Program-made: the position numbers and the translations under genes
Assembly (NCBI RefSeq): GCF_049341845.1
Contig: NZ_JBMPIT010000006.1
Span: forward strand, 186,001-250,000
Reading direction: 5' to 3'
DNA: 64,000 bases
DNA from: Curtobacterium guangdongense
GTDB taxonomy: Bacteria; Actinomycetota; Actinomycetes; Actinomycetales; Microbacteriaceae
The notes under the pieces: model-generated
Seen by the model: only the letters and a program-made list of their open reading frames with translations
What the model was told of the DNA's origin: nothing
The model's database searches: none
Shown here: positions 1-7,623 of the stretch, piece after piece
Numbering within the stretch: position 1 is the first letter of the stretch
Layout of the letters: each line of letters opens with the position of its first letter

Positions 1-168
1 GTCGGCGACGAGCAGGTTGCTGCCCCCGCCGACCACGAGCCACTCGTCGTCCGCCCAGGCGTCCCGGGTGTGCGCGACCAGCTCGTCGGTCGTCTCCGCG
101 ACCAGGAGCCGCCCGGCCGGACCGCCGACGCGGAGGGTGGTCAGCTCCGCGAACGCCTGCTGCGACAC
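1..168 (-). CDS. murB: UDP-N-acetylmuramate dehydrogenase, N-terminal part (cut by window edge)
   Basis: The 56 codons present read VSQQAFAELTTLRVGGPAGR and later WLVVGGGSNLLVAD, the N-terminal FAD-binding signature of MurB, which reduces UDP-GlcNAc-enolpyruvate to UDP-MurNAc in cytoplasmic peptidoglycan precursor synthesis. The GTG start at 168 lies two bases after the stop of the upstream dehydratase gene, so translation is probably coupled to it. The substrate-binding and C-terminal domains lie beyond the window. Identification rests on the conserved LRVGGPA and GGGSNLL blocks. Confidence 0.88.
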   Translation of the reverse strand, partial: MSQQAFAELTTLRVGGPAGRLLVAETTDELVAHTRDAWADDEWLVVGGGSNLLVAD

Positions 169-170
169 GG

Positions 171-593
171 TCAGCGGAACGCCACCGTGACCTGCGCCTT
201 GCCGAGCACGGTCTGCTCGGCAGCGGTCACGGTGAGGTCGATGCGCTGCGGACGGCCGTCGTCGTCGACCGTGCCGACCTTGGCGACGATGCCGATGTCC
301 GCGCCGGTCTCCGGGTCGACCACGACGGGCCGGGTGAAGCGCACCCCGTACGACAACACCCAGCCGCGGTCGCCGAGCCACTCGGAGACGGGCTGGACCG
401 CGATGCCCATCGTGAGCATGCCGTGCGCCAGGACACCGGGGAGCCCGACGGACGCGGCGACGTCGTCGCGGTAGTGGATCGGGTTGAAGTCACCGGAGGC
501 GCCGGCGTACCGGACGAGGGAGTCGCGCGTGACGTGCACCTGTCGTTCGGCGACGACGGTCCCCACGGCGGTCTCGGTTGCTGCGTCGGTCAT
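171..593 (-). CDS. MaoC-type hotdog dehydratase (HadB-like subunit)
   Basis: This 140-residue single hotdog-fold protein carries the MaoC hydratase signature around residues 29-62 (AGASGDFNPIHYRDD, then GVLAHGMLTMG), with the expected Asp and His catalytic pair. By family it should hydrate or dehydrate an enoyl or 3-hydroxyacyl thioester, probably as a heterodimer with the protein of the next gene, as in mycobacterial HadAB. Its ATG overlaps the stop of that upstream gene by four bases, and murB follows two bases downstream, so the three form one transcript. The exact acyl substrate cannot be read from the sequence. Confidence 0.85.
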   Translation of the reverse strand: MTDAATETAVGTVVAERQVHVTRDSLVRYAGASGDFNPIHYRDDVAASVGLPGVLAHGMLTMGIAVQPVSEWLGDRGWVLSYGVRFTRPVVVDPETGADIGIVAKVGTVDDDGRPQRIDLTVTAAEQTVLGKAQVTVAFR

Positions 594-1039
594 GCGTCGT
601 CTCCCCGGACCACGAGGGTGGAGGTCGCCGTGACGACGTGTTCCCCCGCGGCGTCGTCCATCGTGCTCTCGGCGGTGACCATCGCGTTGCCGCCGAGCGT
701 CTTCACGCTCGTGACCGTCAGCGTCGCGGTGAGTTCGTCCCCGGCGACGATCGGTCGGTCGTAGGTGAACTTCTGCTCGCCGTGCACCACGCGCGAGAAG
801 TCGATGCCGGCGTCAGGCTCGGCGAGGAGCTGGGCAAGTGTGGCCTCCTGCACGACGACCGCGAAGGTCGCCGGGGCGACGACGTCGTCGTAGCCGGCTG
901 CGCGTGCGGCGTCGGGGTCGTGGTGGATCGGGTTCGTCGCGAACGTGGCGCGGGCGAACTCGCGCACCTTCTCTCGACCGACCAGGTACTTCGGGGCCGG
1001 CGGGAACGTCCTGCCGACGAGCTCGGGGTTCACTGACAC
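590..1039 (-). CDS. FAS1-like/MaoC N-terminal-type dehydratase (HadA-like subunit)
   Basis: The protein of about 149 residues has the FAS1_DH_region fold: NPELVGRTFPPAPKYLVGREKVREFA at the N-terminus, then NPIHHD and DVVAPATFAV. It is the usual non-catalytic or substrate-binding partner of a short MaoC protein, which follows with a 4-bp overlap. The open frame extends upstream to 1090, but I place the start at GTG 1039 because a TAGACT box ends seven bases before it, fitting a leaderless mRNA. It is the first gene of the run that continues into murB. Role in fatty acid or acyl-CoA dehydration is inferred from the family. Confidence 0.82.
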   Translation of the reverse strand: MSVNPELVGRTFPPAPKYLVGREKVREFARATFATNPIHHDPDAARAAGYDDVVAPATFAVVVQEATLAQLLAEPDAGIDFSRVVHGEQKFTYDRPIVAGDELTATLTVTSVKTLGGNAMVTAESTMDDAAGEHVVTATSTLVVRGDDA

Positions 1040-1147
1040 GACGGGGAGTCTACCGAGGCCACTCGGGGCTTGCGATTCATGAGTATGCATCGGCTATGCT
1101 TGTCCCCGCGGCGCCGGGGGGCGTCGGTCCGTTCGAGGGGGATGCAC

Positions 1148-1537
1148 GTGGAATCGACGATCGAGTTCGCCGTGCACACCGGCGATCGTCGCACGGCGAT
1201 GGAGCTCGCGGCCGCGGCGCTGCGGTCCGAAGGCCACGACGTCGTCGCCGCACCCGGGTCGATCACCGCGACGTCCGGCAGTCGGCTCTTGACGGTGCTG
1301 CTCGGGGCACTGGTGCACCCGGCGAAGCAGTACCGCCGGTACGAGGTCATCGTGTCCACGGCGGGCGGCAGGTCGCTGCTGACGCTCCGGCACGCCGGAC
1401 ACGGGCCGGCCGTCGCTGGTGGGTCGATCGGAGCCGCTCGACGCCGGGAGCGCTGGCACGACGTCGTCCGGATCCTCGAGCGGACGCTCCGGTCCGCCGG
1501 GCTGCTCGTCGCCGACCCCGATCGCGCGGGCCGGTAG
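1148..1537 (+). CDS. Conserved-looking hypothetical protein, 129 residues
   Basis: I do not recognise this protein. It is a small soluble alpha/beta protein (N-terminus ESTIEFAVHTGDRRTAMELA) without a signal peptide or membrane segment. A TATGCT box at 1095-1100 and a purine-rich GAGGGGG at 1135-1141 precede GTG 1148 with suitable spacing; ATG 1142 in the same frame is the alternative start. It is transcribed away from the dehydratase operon. The pattern of an early helix over residues 12-25 (variable Ala-rich) and later RRYEVIVST strand suggests a small binding domain, but no function is claimed. Confidence 0.6.
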   Translation: MESTIEFAVHTGDRRTAMELAAAALRSEGHDVVAAPGSITATSGSRLLTVLLGALVHPAKQYRRYEVIVSTAGGRSLLTLRHAGHGPAVAGGSIGAARRRERWHDVVRILERTLRSAGLLVADPDRAGR

Positions 1538-1734
1538 CTCCGCGGCGCGGCGCCGGCCGTCCCTCCGTCGCTTCCGGCGAGCGGCCCGGGTCGTTCGCAC
1601 AAGCGAAAGCGAAGTGCGCCGCACATCGCCGCGGTTCGGACGGCATTCGGTTGTGCAAAAACGATCGGCGCCGTCCTCGCCAGACGAAGCGCACGTGGCG
1701 AGACCGTGCGCGACACCGGGCCCGGAAACGACGA

Positions 1735-1758
1735 AAGCCCGGCGCGGACGCCGGGCTT
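1735..1758 (-). terminator. Intrinsic-type terminator downstream of tRNA-Met
   Basis: A 10-bp perfect stem (AAGCCCGGCG and its complement) with a CGGA loop follows the 3' end of tRNA-Met on the minus strand. The minus-strand tail is TTTCGTCGTTTC, only moderately T-rich. The 225-bp gap 1538-1762 contains nothing else I can support. Confidence 0.7.
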
Positions 1759-1762
1759 GCGG

Positions 1763-1836
1763 TAGCGAGGGCGGGACTTGAACCCGCGACCCCACGATTA
1801 TGAGTCGTGTGCTCTAACCAACTGAGCTACCCCGCC
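1763..1836 (-). tRNA. tRNA-Met (anticodon CAT)
   Basis: A 74-nt cloverleaf reads GGCGGGGTAGCTCAG at the 5' end, an anticodon stem-loop CGACTCATAATCG, and a T-arm with GGTTCAAGTCCC. The anticodon is CAT. The G1-U72 wobble pair and the A-rich loop suit an elongator Met tRNA rather than the initiator; tRNA-Ile2 (modified CAT) is less likely but cannot be fully excluded by eye. No CCA is encoded. A terminator hairpin follows directly. Confidence 0.9.
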
Positions 1837-1868
1837 ACAGATCCGGCGCTGGTTTCTCGCCGGGTCGG

Positions 1869-1940
<72 letters not shown>

Positions 1941-2030
1941 GTGTACCGCGAGCGGCACCACACGAGGATAGCAGAACCCGGACGGTGGTCTGGAACCGGC
2001 CGTGACGCCCGGGCGCGCCGCCTCCTGGAG

Positions 2031-3194
2031 CTAGTTCGCGTTGGCCTGGAGCCACGCCAGCGGGTCCACCGGGACGCCGTCGACGTGCACCTCGAGGTGC
2101 AGGTGCGGGCCGGTCGAGTTGCCCGTCGAGCCCACGAGCCCGAGCTCGTCCCCGACCGCGACCTGCTGCCCCTTCACGACCTTGAACGAGTTGTCCATCA
2201 TGTGACCGTAGACACTCGTGAACTGCTTGCCGTCGACGTCGTGCTCGACCCACACGTCGTTGCCGAAGCCGCCGTCGTTCGGCTGCACCTTGATGACGGT
2301 TCCGGCGGCGATGACACGGATGGGCGTTCCAGCACCGGGGGCGAAGTCGACGCCCTGGTGGTTCGTGGAGCAGAACGAGCAGCCCTCGACCTGGCGGCCG
2401 CCGAACCCCGAGGTGATCGGCACACCGGTCAGGAACGGCCACTGGATGGTGCCGTCCGGGTCGTTCGTGAAGCTCGACGAGTCGACGTTCTTGTACTGCG
2501 TGGCGTCGGAGACCGTGTAGGCATCGCGGTTCGTCGAGCCCTCGGTCGCGTCCCCGACGCGGAGCGACTGCGTGTCGCCGTCGACAGCGGCCTGCACGGT
2601 CGTCGAGCCGGGCTCCGGCGTGTAGAGGGCCTGCGCGGGCAGCGAGGTCGACACGACCAGCCCGGCGACGAACAGCAGCGCGCCGACGGCGGTCGCGCGC
2701 GAGGCGTTCTTGCGGAACGACGCGCCCGTGCGCTTCGTCGGCTCCGGCGCAGCGGCCGCGGACGGGCGTCCGGCACCGAGGTGGCGCGTGGCCCGGTCGA
2801 CGCGGGGAGCGGGGGCGGTGGTCCGGCGACGCGCGGCAGGCACCTGCGCGCTCACCCGGCGGCTCGCTGCGGGTGCGACGACGGGCGACGACGGCGCGGG
2901 CGGGGTCGCCGGCTCGATCACGGATGCCGGTAGGACGGGCGAGGACGGCGCCGGCGGCGTGACGGGCACGGCCTGGTCGGACGGGGACACCGGAGCAGCG
3001 TCGACCGGCGCAGCGTCGACCGGCGCGGCCGATGCGGTGCCGTCCGCGTGCTGAACGCCGTGCTTCGCTGCTGCGCGCTCCGCTTCGATGCGGGCCCGAC
3101 GGGTCATGTGGACCGCGGGCACGGCGCCGTCGGGGGTCCTTCCGTCGGGGGTGGTTCGTCCGGAGACGCCGGGCTGCAGCGTGGCTTCGAGCAT
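2031..3194 (-). CDS. M23 family (LytM-type) metallopeptidase, membrane anchored
   Basis: The 387-residue protein is a cell-wall hydrolase of the lysostaphin/LytM type. Residues 1-165 are a long Ala/Pro/Arg-rich cytoplasmic tail; residues 166-189 form one membrane segment or signal anchor (ATAVGALLFVAGLVVSTSL); the M23 domain fills about 255-385. Zinc ligands are visible: HxxxD at 279-283 (NHQGVDF), YGHM at 329-332 and GPHLHLEV with H364 and H366. Cys272 and Cys275 (GCSFC) could form a disulfide outside the cell. By family it cuts peptidoglycan cross-bridges or stem peptides, or, if inactive, activates other amidases; the intact ligands favour activity. It is monocistronic, ending near tRNA-Thr. 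Confidence 0.9.
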   Translation of the reverse strand: MLEATLQPGVSGRTTPDGRTPDGAVPAVHMTRRARIEAERAAAKHGVQHADGTASAAPVDAAPVDAAPVSPSDQAVPVTPPAPSSPVLPASVIEPATPPAPSSPVVAPAASRRVSAQVPAARRRTTAPAPRVDRATRHLGAGRPSAAAAPEPTKRTGASFRKNASRATAVGALLFVAGLVVSTSLPAQALYTPEPGSTTVQAAVDGDTQSLRVGDATEGSTNRDAYTVSDATQYKNVDSSSFTNDPDGTIQWPFLTGVPITSGFGGRQVEGCSFCSTNHQGVDFAPGAGTPIRVIAAGTVIKVQPNDGGFGNDVWVEHDVDGKQFTSVYGHMMDNSFKVVKGQQVAVGDELGLVGSTGNSTGPHLHLEVHVDGVPVDPLAWLQANAN

Positions 3195-3230
3195 GCGTTT
3201 CGGTGGGGATCCTGATCAGGGCTGTCGGCG

Positions 3231-3253
3231 CTCGTTGATAACGAGCAGATAAC
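3231..3253. promoter_or_regulatory. Direct repeat GATAACG, one helical turn apart, upstream of the M23 gene
   Basis: GATAACG occurs at 3237-3243 and again at 3248-3254, with starts 11 bp apart, 43-60 bases before the peptidase start codon. The left copy also sits in a CTCGTT-GAT-AACGAG palindrome (3231-3245). Tandem half-sites at helical spacing are typical of OmpR-family response regulators. MtrA, which controls cell-wall hydrolases in actinobacteria, is an obvious candidate, but the assignment is only an inference. Confidence 0.4.
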
Positions 3254-3332
3254 GGGACTGCAGCGACGGTACCAGGGGTCGTAGCGTGCCGCCAGTCGTG
3301 GTCATGACCACACAGCGGCCCCAGAGGTGGGG

Positions 3333-4154
3333 TCAGGACGCGAGGACCTCGGCTTCGACCCGGCGCACCAGGGTCTCGAGCTCGGCGGCGATCGAGGGTG
3401 CGGCGAAGAGGAACGAGCGCGTTCCGCCGGCTTCCCACGAGGTGACGACCGCCCCGGCGGAGGCGGCCACGATCGATCCGCCGGCCATGTCCCACGGGTT
3501 GATCCCGCGTTCGTAGTACGCGTCGACGACCCCGGCGGCGACCGAGCAGCAGTCGAGTGCGGCGGACCCGCCACGACGGATGTCGCGGACCTCGCCGAGC
3601 AGCCCGGTGAGCACCGCGACCTGCTGCCGACGGCGGTCGGCGGTGTACCCGAAGCCCGTCGCGACGAGCGTCTCCCCGAGGGAGGCGGGCTCCCCCACCG
3701 TGATCACGGCGCCGTTGCGAGTGGCGGGTTCGCCGGCGACCGCGCGGAACACGTCACCCGTCGCCGGGGCGATGACCACACCGGCGATCGGTTCCCAGGC
3801 TGCGGGGTCCGCGTCGCCGCGGACGACACCGATGCTGACGGCGTACTGCGGGCTGCCGTAGAGGTAGTTGACGGTGCCATCGATCGGATCCACCACCCAC
3901 GTGATGCCCGAGGTGCCGTCGGCCCCGCCGGTCTCCTCGCCGAAGAACCCGTCGTCCGGGCGGGCCGCACGGATGCGGTCGTGCACGAGTGCCTCGACCT
4001 CTCGATCGGCGGCCGTGACGACGTCGACGATGCTCGACTTCCGGTCGGCGACCTCGACTCCTTCCGCACGACGGCGGGCGGCGAGCTCGGCGGCTTCGGT
4101 CGCGATGGACTCGGCCAGGTCGGCGAGCTCGGTCGGGGTCGGGTCTGCGCTCAT
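3333..4154 (-). CDS. Inositol monophosphatase family protein
   Basis: This 273-residue protein belongs to the Li+-sensitive phosphatase superfamily. The metal-binding motifs are present: GEE at residues 72-74, WVVDPIDGTVNY at about 86-97, and the C-terminal NPWDMAGGSIVAASAG. The expected reaction is Mg2+-dependent hydrolysis of inositol-1-phosphate or a related sugar/nucleotide phosphate (CysQ-like 3'-phosphoadenosine phosphatase or histidinol phosphatase are alternatives in actinobacteria). I chose ATG 4154; the open frame runs further upstream but crosses the tRNA-Tyr gene. It follows tRNA-Tyr and a terminator on the same strand. Confidence 0.88.
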   Translation of the reverse strand: MSADPTPTELADLAESIATEAAELAARRRAEGVEVADRKSSIVDVVTAADREVEALVHDRIRAARPDDGFFGEETGGADGTSGITWVVDPIDGTVNYLYGSPQYAVSIGVVRGDADPAAWEPIAGVVIAPATGDVFRAVAGEPATRNGAVITVGEPASLGETLVATGFGYTADRRRQQVAVLTGLLGEVRDIRRGGSAALDCCSVAAGVVDAYYERGINPWDMAGGSIVAASAGAVVTSWEAGGTRSFLFAAPSIAAELETLVRRVEAEVLAS

Positions 4155-4194
4155 GCGATCGATCCTTGCAGCAACACGGTGGCCGAGACGACGA

Positions 4195-4219
4195 AAGCCC
4201 CGTCCTGTGGACGGGGCTT
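4195..4219 (-). terminator. Terminator downstream of tRNA-Tyr
   Basis: An 11-bp perfect stem (AAGCCCCGTCC / GGACGGGGCTT) with a TGT loop follows the tRNA-Tyr 3' end on the minus strand. The tail is TTTCGTCGTC. It has the same architecture as the terminators at 1735 and 29240. Confidence 0.75.
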
Positions 4220-4228
4220 CTGGTCGTG

Positions 4229-4310
4229 TGGCGAGTGAGGGATTCGAACCCCCGAAGGCTACGCCGGCTGATTTACAGTCAGATCCCTTTGGCCGCTTGG
4301 GTAACTCGCC
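4229..4310 (-). tRNA. tRNA-Tyr (anticodon GTA)
   Basis: An 82-nt class II tRNA starts GGCGAGTTACCCAAGCGG. The anticodon loop CTGTAAA gives GTA (Tyr), and a long variable arm lies between the anticodon and T-arms, as expected in bacterial tRNA-Tyr. The T-arm reads GGGGGTTCGAATCCC and the acceptor ACTCGCC closes the helix with discriminator A. Confidence 0.93.
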
Positions 4311-4434
4311 ATGTGCGCACCCAGCCCGTGTAGTCACCAACCGGAGGCGCCAGAACAGCATACCGGATGGCCGACGATGGTCGTGACCACCGTGGCGCGG
4401 ACCGAGGTCGGCGCTCCCCGTTAGGCTGTCGGGC

Positions 4435-4923
4435 ATGGCAGACAGCTCCTTCGACGTGGTCAGCAAGGTCGACAAGATGGAGGCGGACAACGCCCTCAAC
4501 CAGGCCGCCAAGGAGATCGAACAGCGCTACGACTTCAAGGGCGTCGGCGCGTCGATCGCGTTCAGCGGTGAGGACGTCCTCATCAAGGCGAACACCTCCG
4601 AGCGGGCGACCGCGGTCCTCGACGTGTTCGAGTCCAAGGCGATCAAGCGCGGCATCAGCCTCAAGAGCCTCGACGCCGGTGAGCCGTACCCGTCGGGCAA
4701 GGAGTTCCGCATCGAGGTGAAGTTCAAGAACGGCATCGAGCAGGACGTCGCGAAGAAGATCGGCGCGTTCCTCCGGGCGAACGCGGCGAAGAGCGTGAAG
4801 AGCCAGATCCAGGGCGACGAGCTCCGGGTCTCCTCGAAGAGCCGCGACGACCTCCAGAACACGATCCAGCTCCTCAAGGGTGAAGAGTTCGACGTGCCCC
4901 TGCAGTTCATCAACTTCCGCTGA
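4435..4923 (+). CDS. yajQ: YajQ family nucleotide-binding protein
   Basis: The 162-residue sequence matches the YajQ family over its whole length: SSFDVVSKVDKMEADNAL at the N-terminus, RYDFKGVGASI, KSQIQGDELRV and the C-terminal LQFINFR. Members are small two-domain ferredoxin-like proteins; some bind cyclic di-GMP and act as transcription cofactors, but the role in actinobacteria is unsettled. A TAGGCT box ends seven bases before ATG 4435, so the mRNA is probably leaderless. The next gene starts 37 bases downstream and may be cotranscribed. Confidence 0.93.
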   Translation: MADSSFDVVSKVDKMEADNALNQAAKEIEQRYDFKGVGASIAFSGEDVLIKANTSERATAVLDVFESKAIKRGISLKSLDAGEPYPSGKEFRIEVKFKNGIEQDVAKKIGAFLRANAAKSVKSQIQGDELRVSSKSRDDLQNTIQLLKGEEFDVPLQFINFR

Positions 4924-4960
4924 CGCCCCGCGCGCCCGCGAAAGACGACTCGACGCCCCC

Positions 4961-6421
4961 GTGGAGCACTGGCTCTCCGTCACCCTGACCGTTCTCCTGG
5001 TCCTGCTGGACCTGGCGATCCGTGCCTTCTCGCTCATCTACGTCCCGATCAACCGGAAGCCGCAGACGGCGACGGGGTGGTTGCTCGCGATCTTCCTGAT
5101 CCCCTACATCGGCTTCATCGTCTTCCTGGTGATCGGGTCGACGAAGCTGCCGAAGGCCAGGCGTGAGAAGCAGACCGAGATCAACGCGTACATCCTCGAG
5201 CAGACCGAGGGCATCGAACGCGTCCGTCGGGACCACCCGTGGCCGCCGTGGTTCGAGAGCATCACGGAGCTGAACCGCAAGCTCGGCGCGATGCCGCTGG
5301 TGGGCGGCAACTCGGCGGAGCTCTACCCGGACTACGACGAGTCGATCGCCGAGATGGCCCGCGCCATCGACGATGCACGGCGGTTCGTGCACGTCGAGTT
5401 CTACATCGCCACGCTCGACGACACGACGCGGGAGTTCTTCGAAGCACTCGCTCGGGCGCAGGCGCGCGGTGTGCGGGTCCGGTTCCTCATGGACCACTGG
5501 GCGAGCCGCGGCTACCCCGGGTACAAGGACACGCTGGCCTTCCTCGACCGCGCGGACATCGAGTGGCACCTGATGCTCCCGCTGCAGCCGTTCAAGGGGA
5601 AGTTCCAGCGCCCTGACCTGCGGAACCACCGGAAGATCATGGTCATCGACGGCTCGGTGGCGTTCACGGGGTCGCAGAACCTCATCGACAAGTCCTACGA
5701 CCTCAAGGCGCACATCGAGAAGGGGCTCGCGTACAAGGACCTCTTCGCCCGTTTCGAGGGTCCCGTCGTCGCCGGCATCAACGCCCTGTTCGTGACCGAC
5801 TGGTACAGCGAGACCGACGAGCTCCTGCTCCGCGAGAGCGACCCGGTGCAGCGAGCCGACCGGGGCGACGCGCTCGACTGCCAGGTCGTGCCGTCCGGCC
5901 CCGGGTTCGACGGTGAGAACAACCTCCGCCTCTTCAACGCGCTGCTGTACTCGGCGCAGAAGAAGGTGTCGATCACCTCGCCGTACTTCGTCCCCGACGA
6001 CTCGATGCTGTACGCCATCACGACGACGGCGCAGCGCGGGGTCGAGGTCGAGCTGTTCGTCGGGGAGATCGGCGACCACGCGATGACCTGGCACGCGCAA
6101 CGCTCCTACTACGAGGGTCTCCTCCGCGCCGGCGTGAAGATCTGGCTGTACCGCTCGCCGACGATCCTGCACGCGAAGCACTTCACGATCGACGACGACG
6201 TCGCCGTGATCGGGTCGAGCAACATGGACATGCGGTCGTTCAGCCTGAACCTCGAGATCTCGGTGATGGTCCGCGGGCAACGGTTCGTCGACGCGCTCCG
6301 CGGCGTGCAGGACGCCTACCGGAGGGACAGCATGCCGCTCGACCTCGACGCGTGGGTCGGTCGCACGCGTCGATCGCAGGTGCTCGACAACATCGCGCGG
6401 CTCACGGCAGCCCTGCAGTAG
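4961..6421 (+). CDS. cls: Cardiolipin synthase-type phospholipase D protein
   Basis: The 486-residue protein has two N-terminal membrane segments (about residues 5-27 and 39-60, the PLDc_N region) followed by two PLD catalytic domains. HKD motif 1 is NHRKIMVIDG with H223, and motif 2 is LHAKHFTIDDD with H404, K406 and D411. This is the layout of bacterial ClsA, which joins two phosphatidylglycerols into cardiolipin and glycerol at the membrane. GTG 4961 is chosen because the frame upstream of it overlaps yajQ and lacks family similarity. The gene converges on the DUF418 gene at 6462. Confidence 0.92.
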   Translation: MEHWLSVTLTVLLVLLDLAIRAFSLIYVPINRKPQTATGWLLAIFLIPYIGFIVFLVIGSTKLPKARREKQTEINAYILEQTEGIERVRRDHPWPPWFESITELNRKLGAMPLVGGNSAELYPDYDESIAEMARAIDDARRFVHVEFYIATLDDTTREFFEALARAQARGVRVRFLMDHWASRGYPGYKDTLAFLDRADIEWHLMLPLQPFKGKFQRPDLRNHRKIMVIDGSVAFTGSQNLIDKSYDLKAHIEKGLAYKDLFARFEGPVVAGINALFVTDWYSETDELLLRESDPVQRADRGDALDCQVVPSGPGFDGENNLRLFNALLYSAQKKVSITSPYFVPDDSMLYAITTTAQRGVEVELFVGEIGDHAMTWHAQRSYYEGLLRAGVKIWLYRSPTILHAKHFTIDDDVAVIGSSNMDMRSFSLNLEISVMVRGQRFVDALRGVQDAYRRDSMPLDLDAWVGRTRRSQVLDNIARLTAALQ

Positions 6422-6461
6422 CGGCCGGGAGGCTCAGCGCGCGTCCGGCGCGCCGGCTCGG

Positions 6462-7619
6462 TCAGCGCGGGACCACCGACGCGATCCGTGCGACCAGACG
6501 CTCGGCCGGCCCACGCCCCAGGAACCGGCTCCACAGCACGGCGAACAGGGCGGCACCGATCGCGAACCACCACCACGTGGCCGGCTCCTGCGGGAGCGGC
6601 GGCAGCACCGCGATGACGACGAGGTGCAGCGCGTAGATCGTCAGCGGCATCGACCCGATCGCGGCGAGCGGGGATGCGATCCGGCGGGCCACGGCGCCGC
6701 GTCCGTCGAACAGGAGCGTGCAGAGCCCGATGACCGCAACGGCGACGCCGGCGGTCCCGACGACGTCGACGATCGACGACGAGTGGTCCCGTGGGGACAG
6801 GAACACCTGCGCGAAGGCCTGCCCCGCGGTCGCGCCCTGCGGCACGAACGGGACCCCGGGGAACGCGTCGCCCGCGTTCCCCGGAACCGGCGCCGTCACT
6901 GCCCCGACGACGTACGCCGTGGTGGCGACCAGTGCGCCGGACGCGAGCAGCGTGACCTGCGTGCTCCGAGCCTCTCCCCACCGGCACGGCCCGGACGCCG
7001 CTGGCGCGTCGTCCGGGAACCGGCGGCGTGGGCCCAAACCGGATCGCGCGACCGCGAGCCCGACCAGCACGTACGTCAGGAAGGTGATCACCGGGTAGAC
7101 CAAGCCGAGCTGCAGGGTGAAGGTGCTCGCGTCCGCGTAGGCCGGGACGATCGCGATCGCGATCGGCGCAGACAGCAGCGCACAGACACCGGCGGCGGTG
7201 AGGAGCGCCCACCGGGGCCAGCGCAGTGCCGGGAGCACCAGCAGGAACAGCACGCCGTAGGTCGGCAGGATGACGTAGACGGGCGTGTTCAGCGCCATCA
7301 ACAGCAGGCCGATGACGACGATGACGACGGCCCGGATCGCCAGACGTGCGCGCACCCGCCCGATCTCGGGCTGACCCGGCGGGTCGGTCCGGCCGCTCAC
7401 CAGGCCCACCGAGACGCCGGCGAGCACCGCGAACAGCGTCGACGACCGCCCGTTCACCACGGCCGACCAGGTGGAGGGGTCCGACCAGTCGAGCTGCTCG
7501 GCGACGCCTCCGACGTGCGCGGCCACCATGCCGAGGAGTGCGACGGCACGGGCGACGTCCACCCCGTACAAGCGTGCGCCCCGCACCTCGGTGACGAGGG
7601 CGGGGCGCACGGTGGTCAT
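6462..7619 (-). CDS. DUF418/DUF1624-type polytopic membrane protein
   Basis: The 385-residue protein has about ten membrane helices. It starts with the heparan-acetyltransferase-like signature RLYGVDVARAVALLGMVAAH and ends with the DUF418 block IGSMPLTIYALHLVVIAV followed by a tryptophan-rich helix. Relatives are proposed acyl-transfer membrane proteins, but substrates are mostly unknown. The ATG lies four bases after the stop of the upstream reductase gene, so it is the last gene of the menG-polyprenyl synthase-reductase run. Any link to quinone synthesis is context only. Confidence 0.8.
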   Translation of the reverse strand: MTTVRPALVTEVRGARLYGVDVARAVALLGMVAAHVGGVAEQLDWSDPSTWSAVVNGRSSTLFAVLAGVSVGLVSGRTDPPGQPEIGRVRARLAIRAVVIVVIGLLLMALNTPVYVILPTYGVLFLLVLPALRWPRWALLTAAGVCALLSAPIAIAIVPAYADASTFTLQLGLVYPVITFLTYVLVGLAVARSGLGPRRRFPDDAPAASGPCRWGEARSTQVTLLASGALVATTAYVVGAVTAPVPGNAGDAFPGVPFVPQGATAGQAFAQVFLSPRDHSSSIVDVVGTAGVAVAVIGLCTLLFDGRGAVARRIASPLAAIGSMPLTIYALHLVVIAVLPPLPQEPATWWWFAIGAALFAVLWSRFLGRGPAERLVARIASVVPR

Positions 7620-7623
7620 CGGA

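Noticed and set aside
1591..1665. Possible inverted repeat TCGTTCGCACAA ... TTGTGCAAAAACGA between the 129-residue gene and tRNA-Met
   Set aside because: The arms need two extra bases on one side and lie about 50 bases apart; too weak to call a structure.
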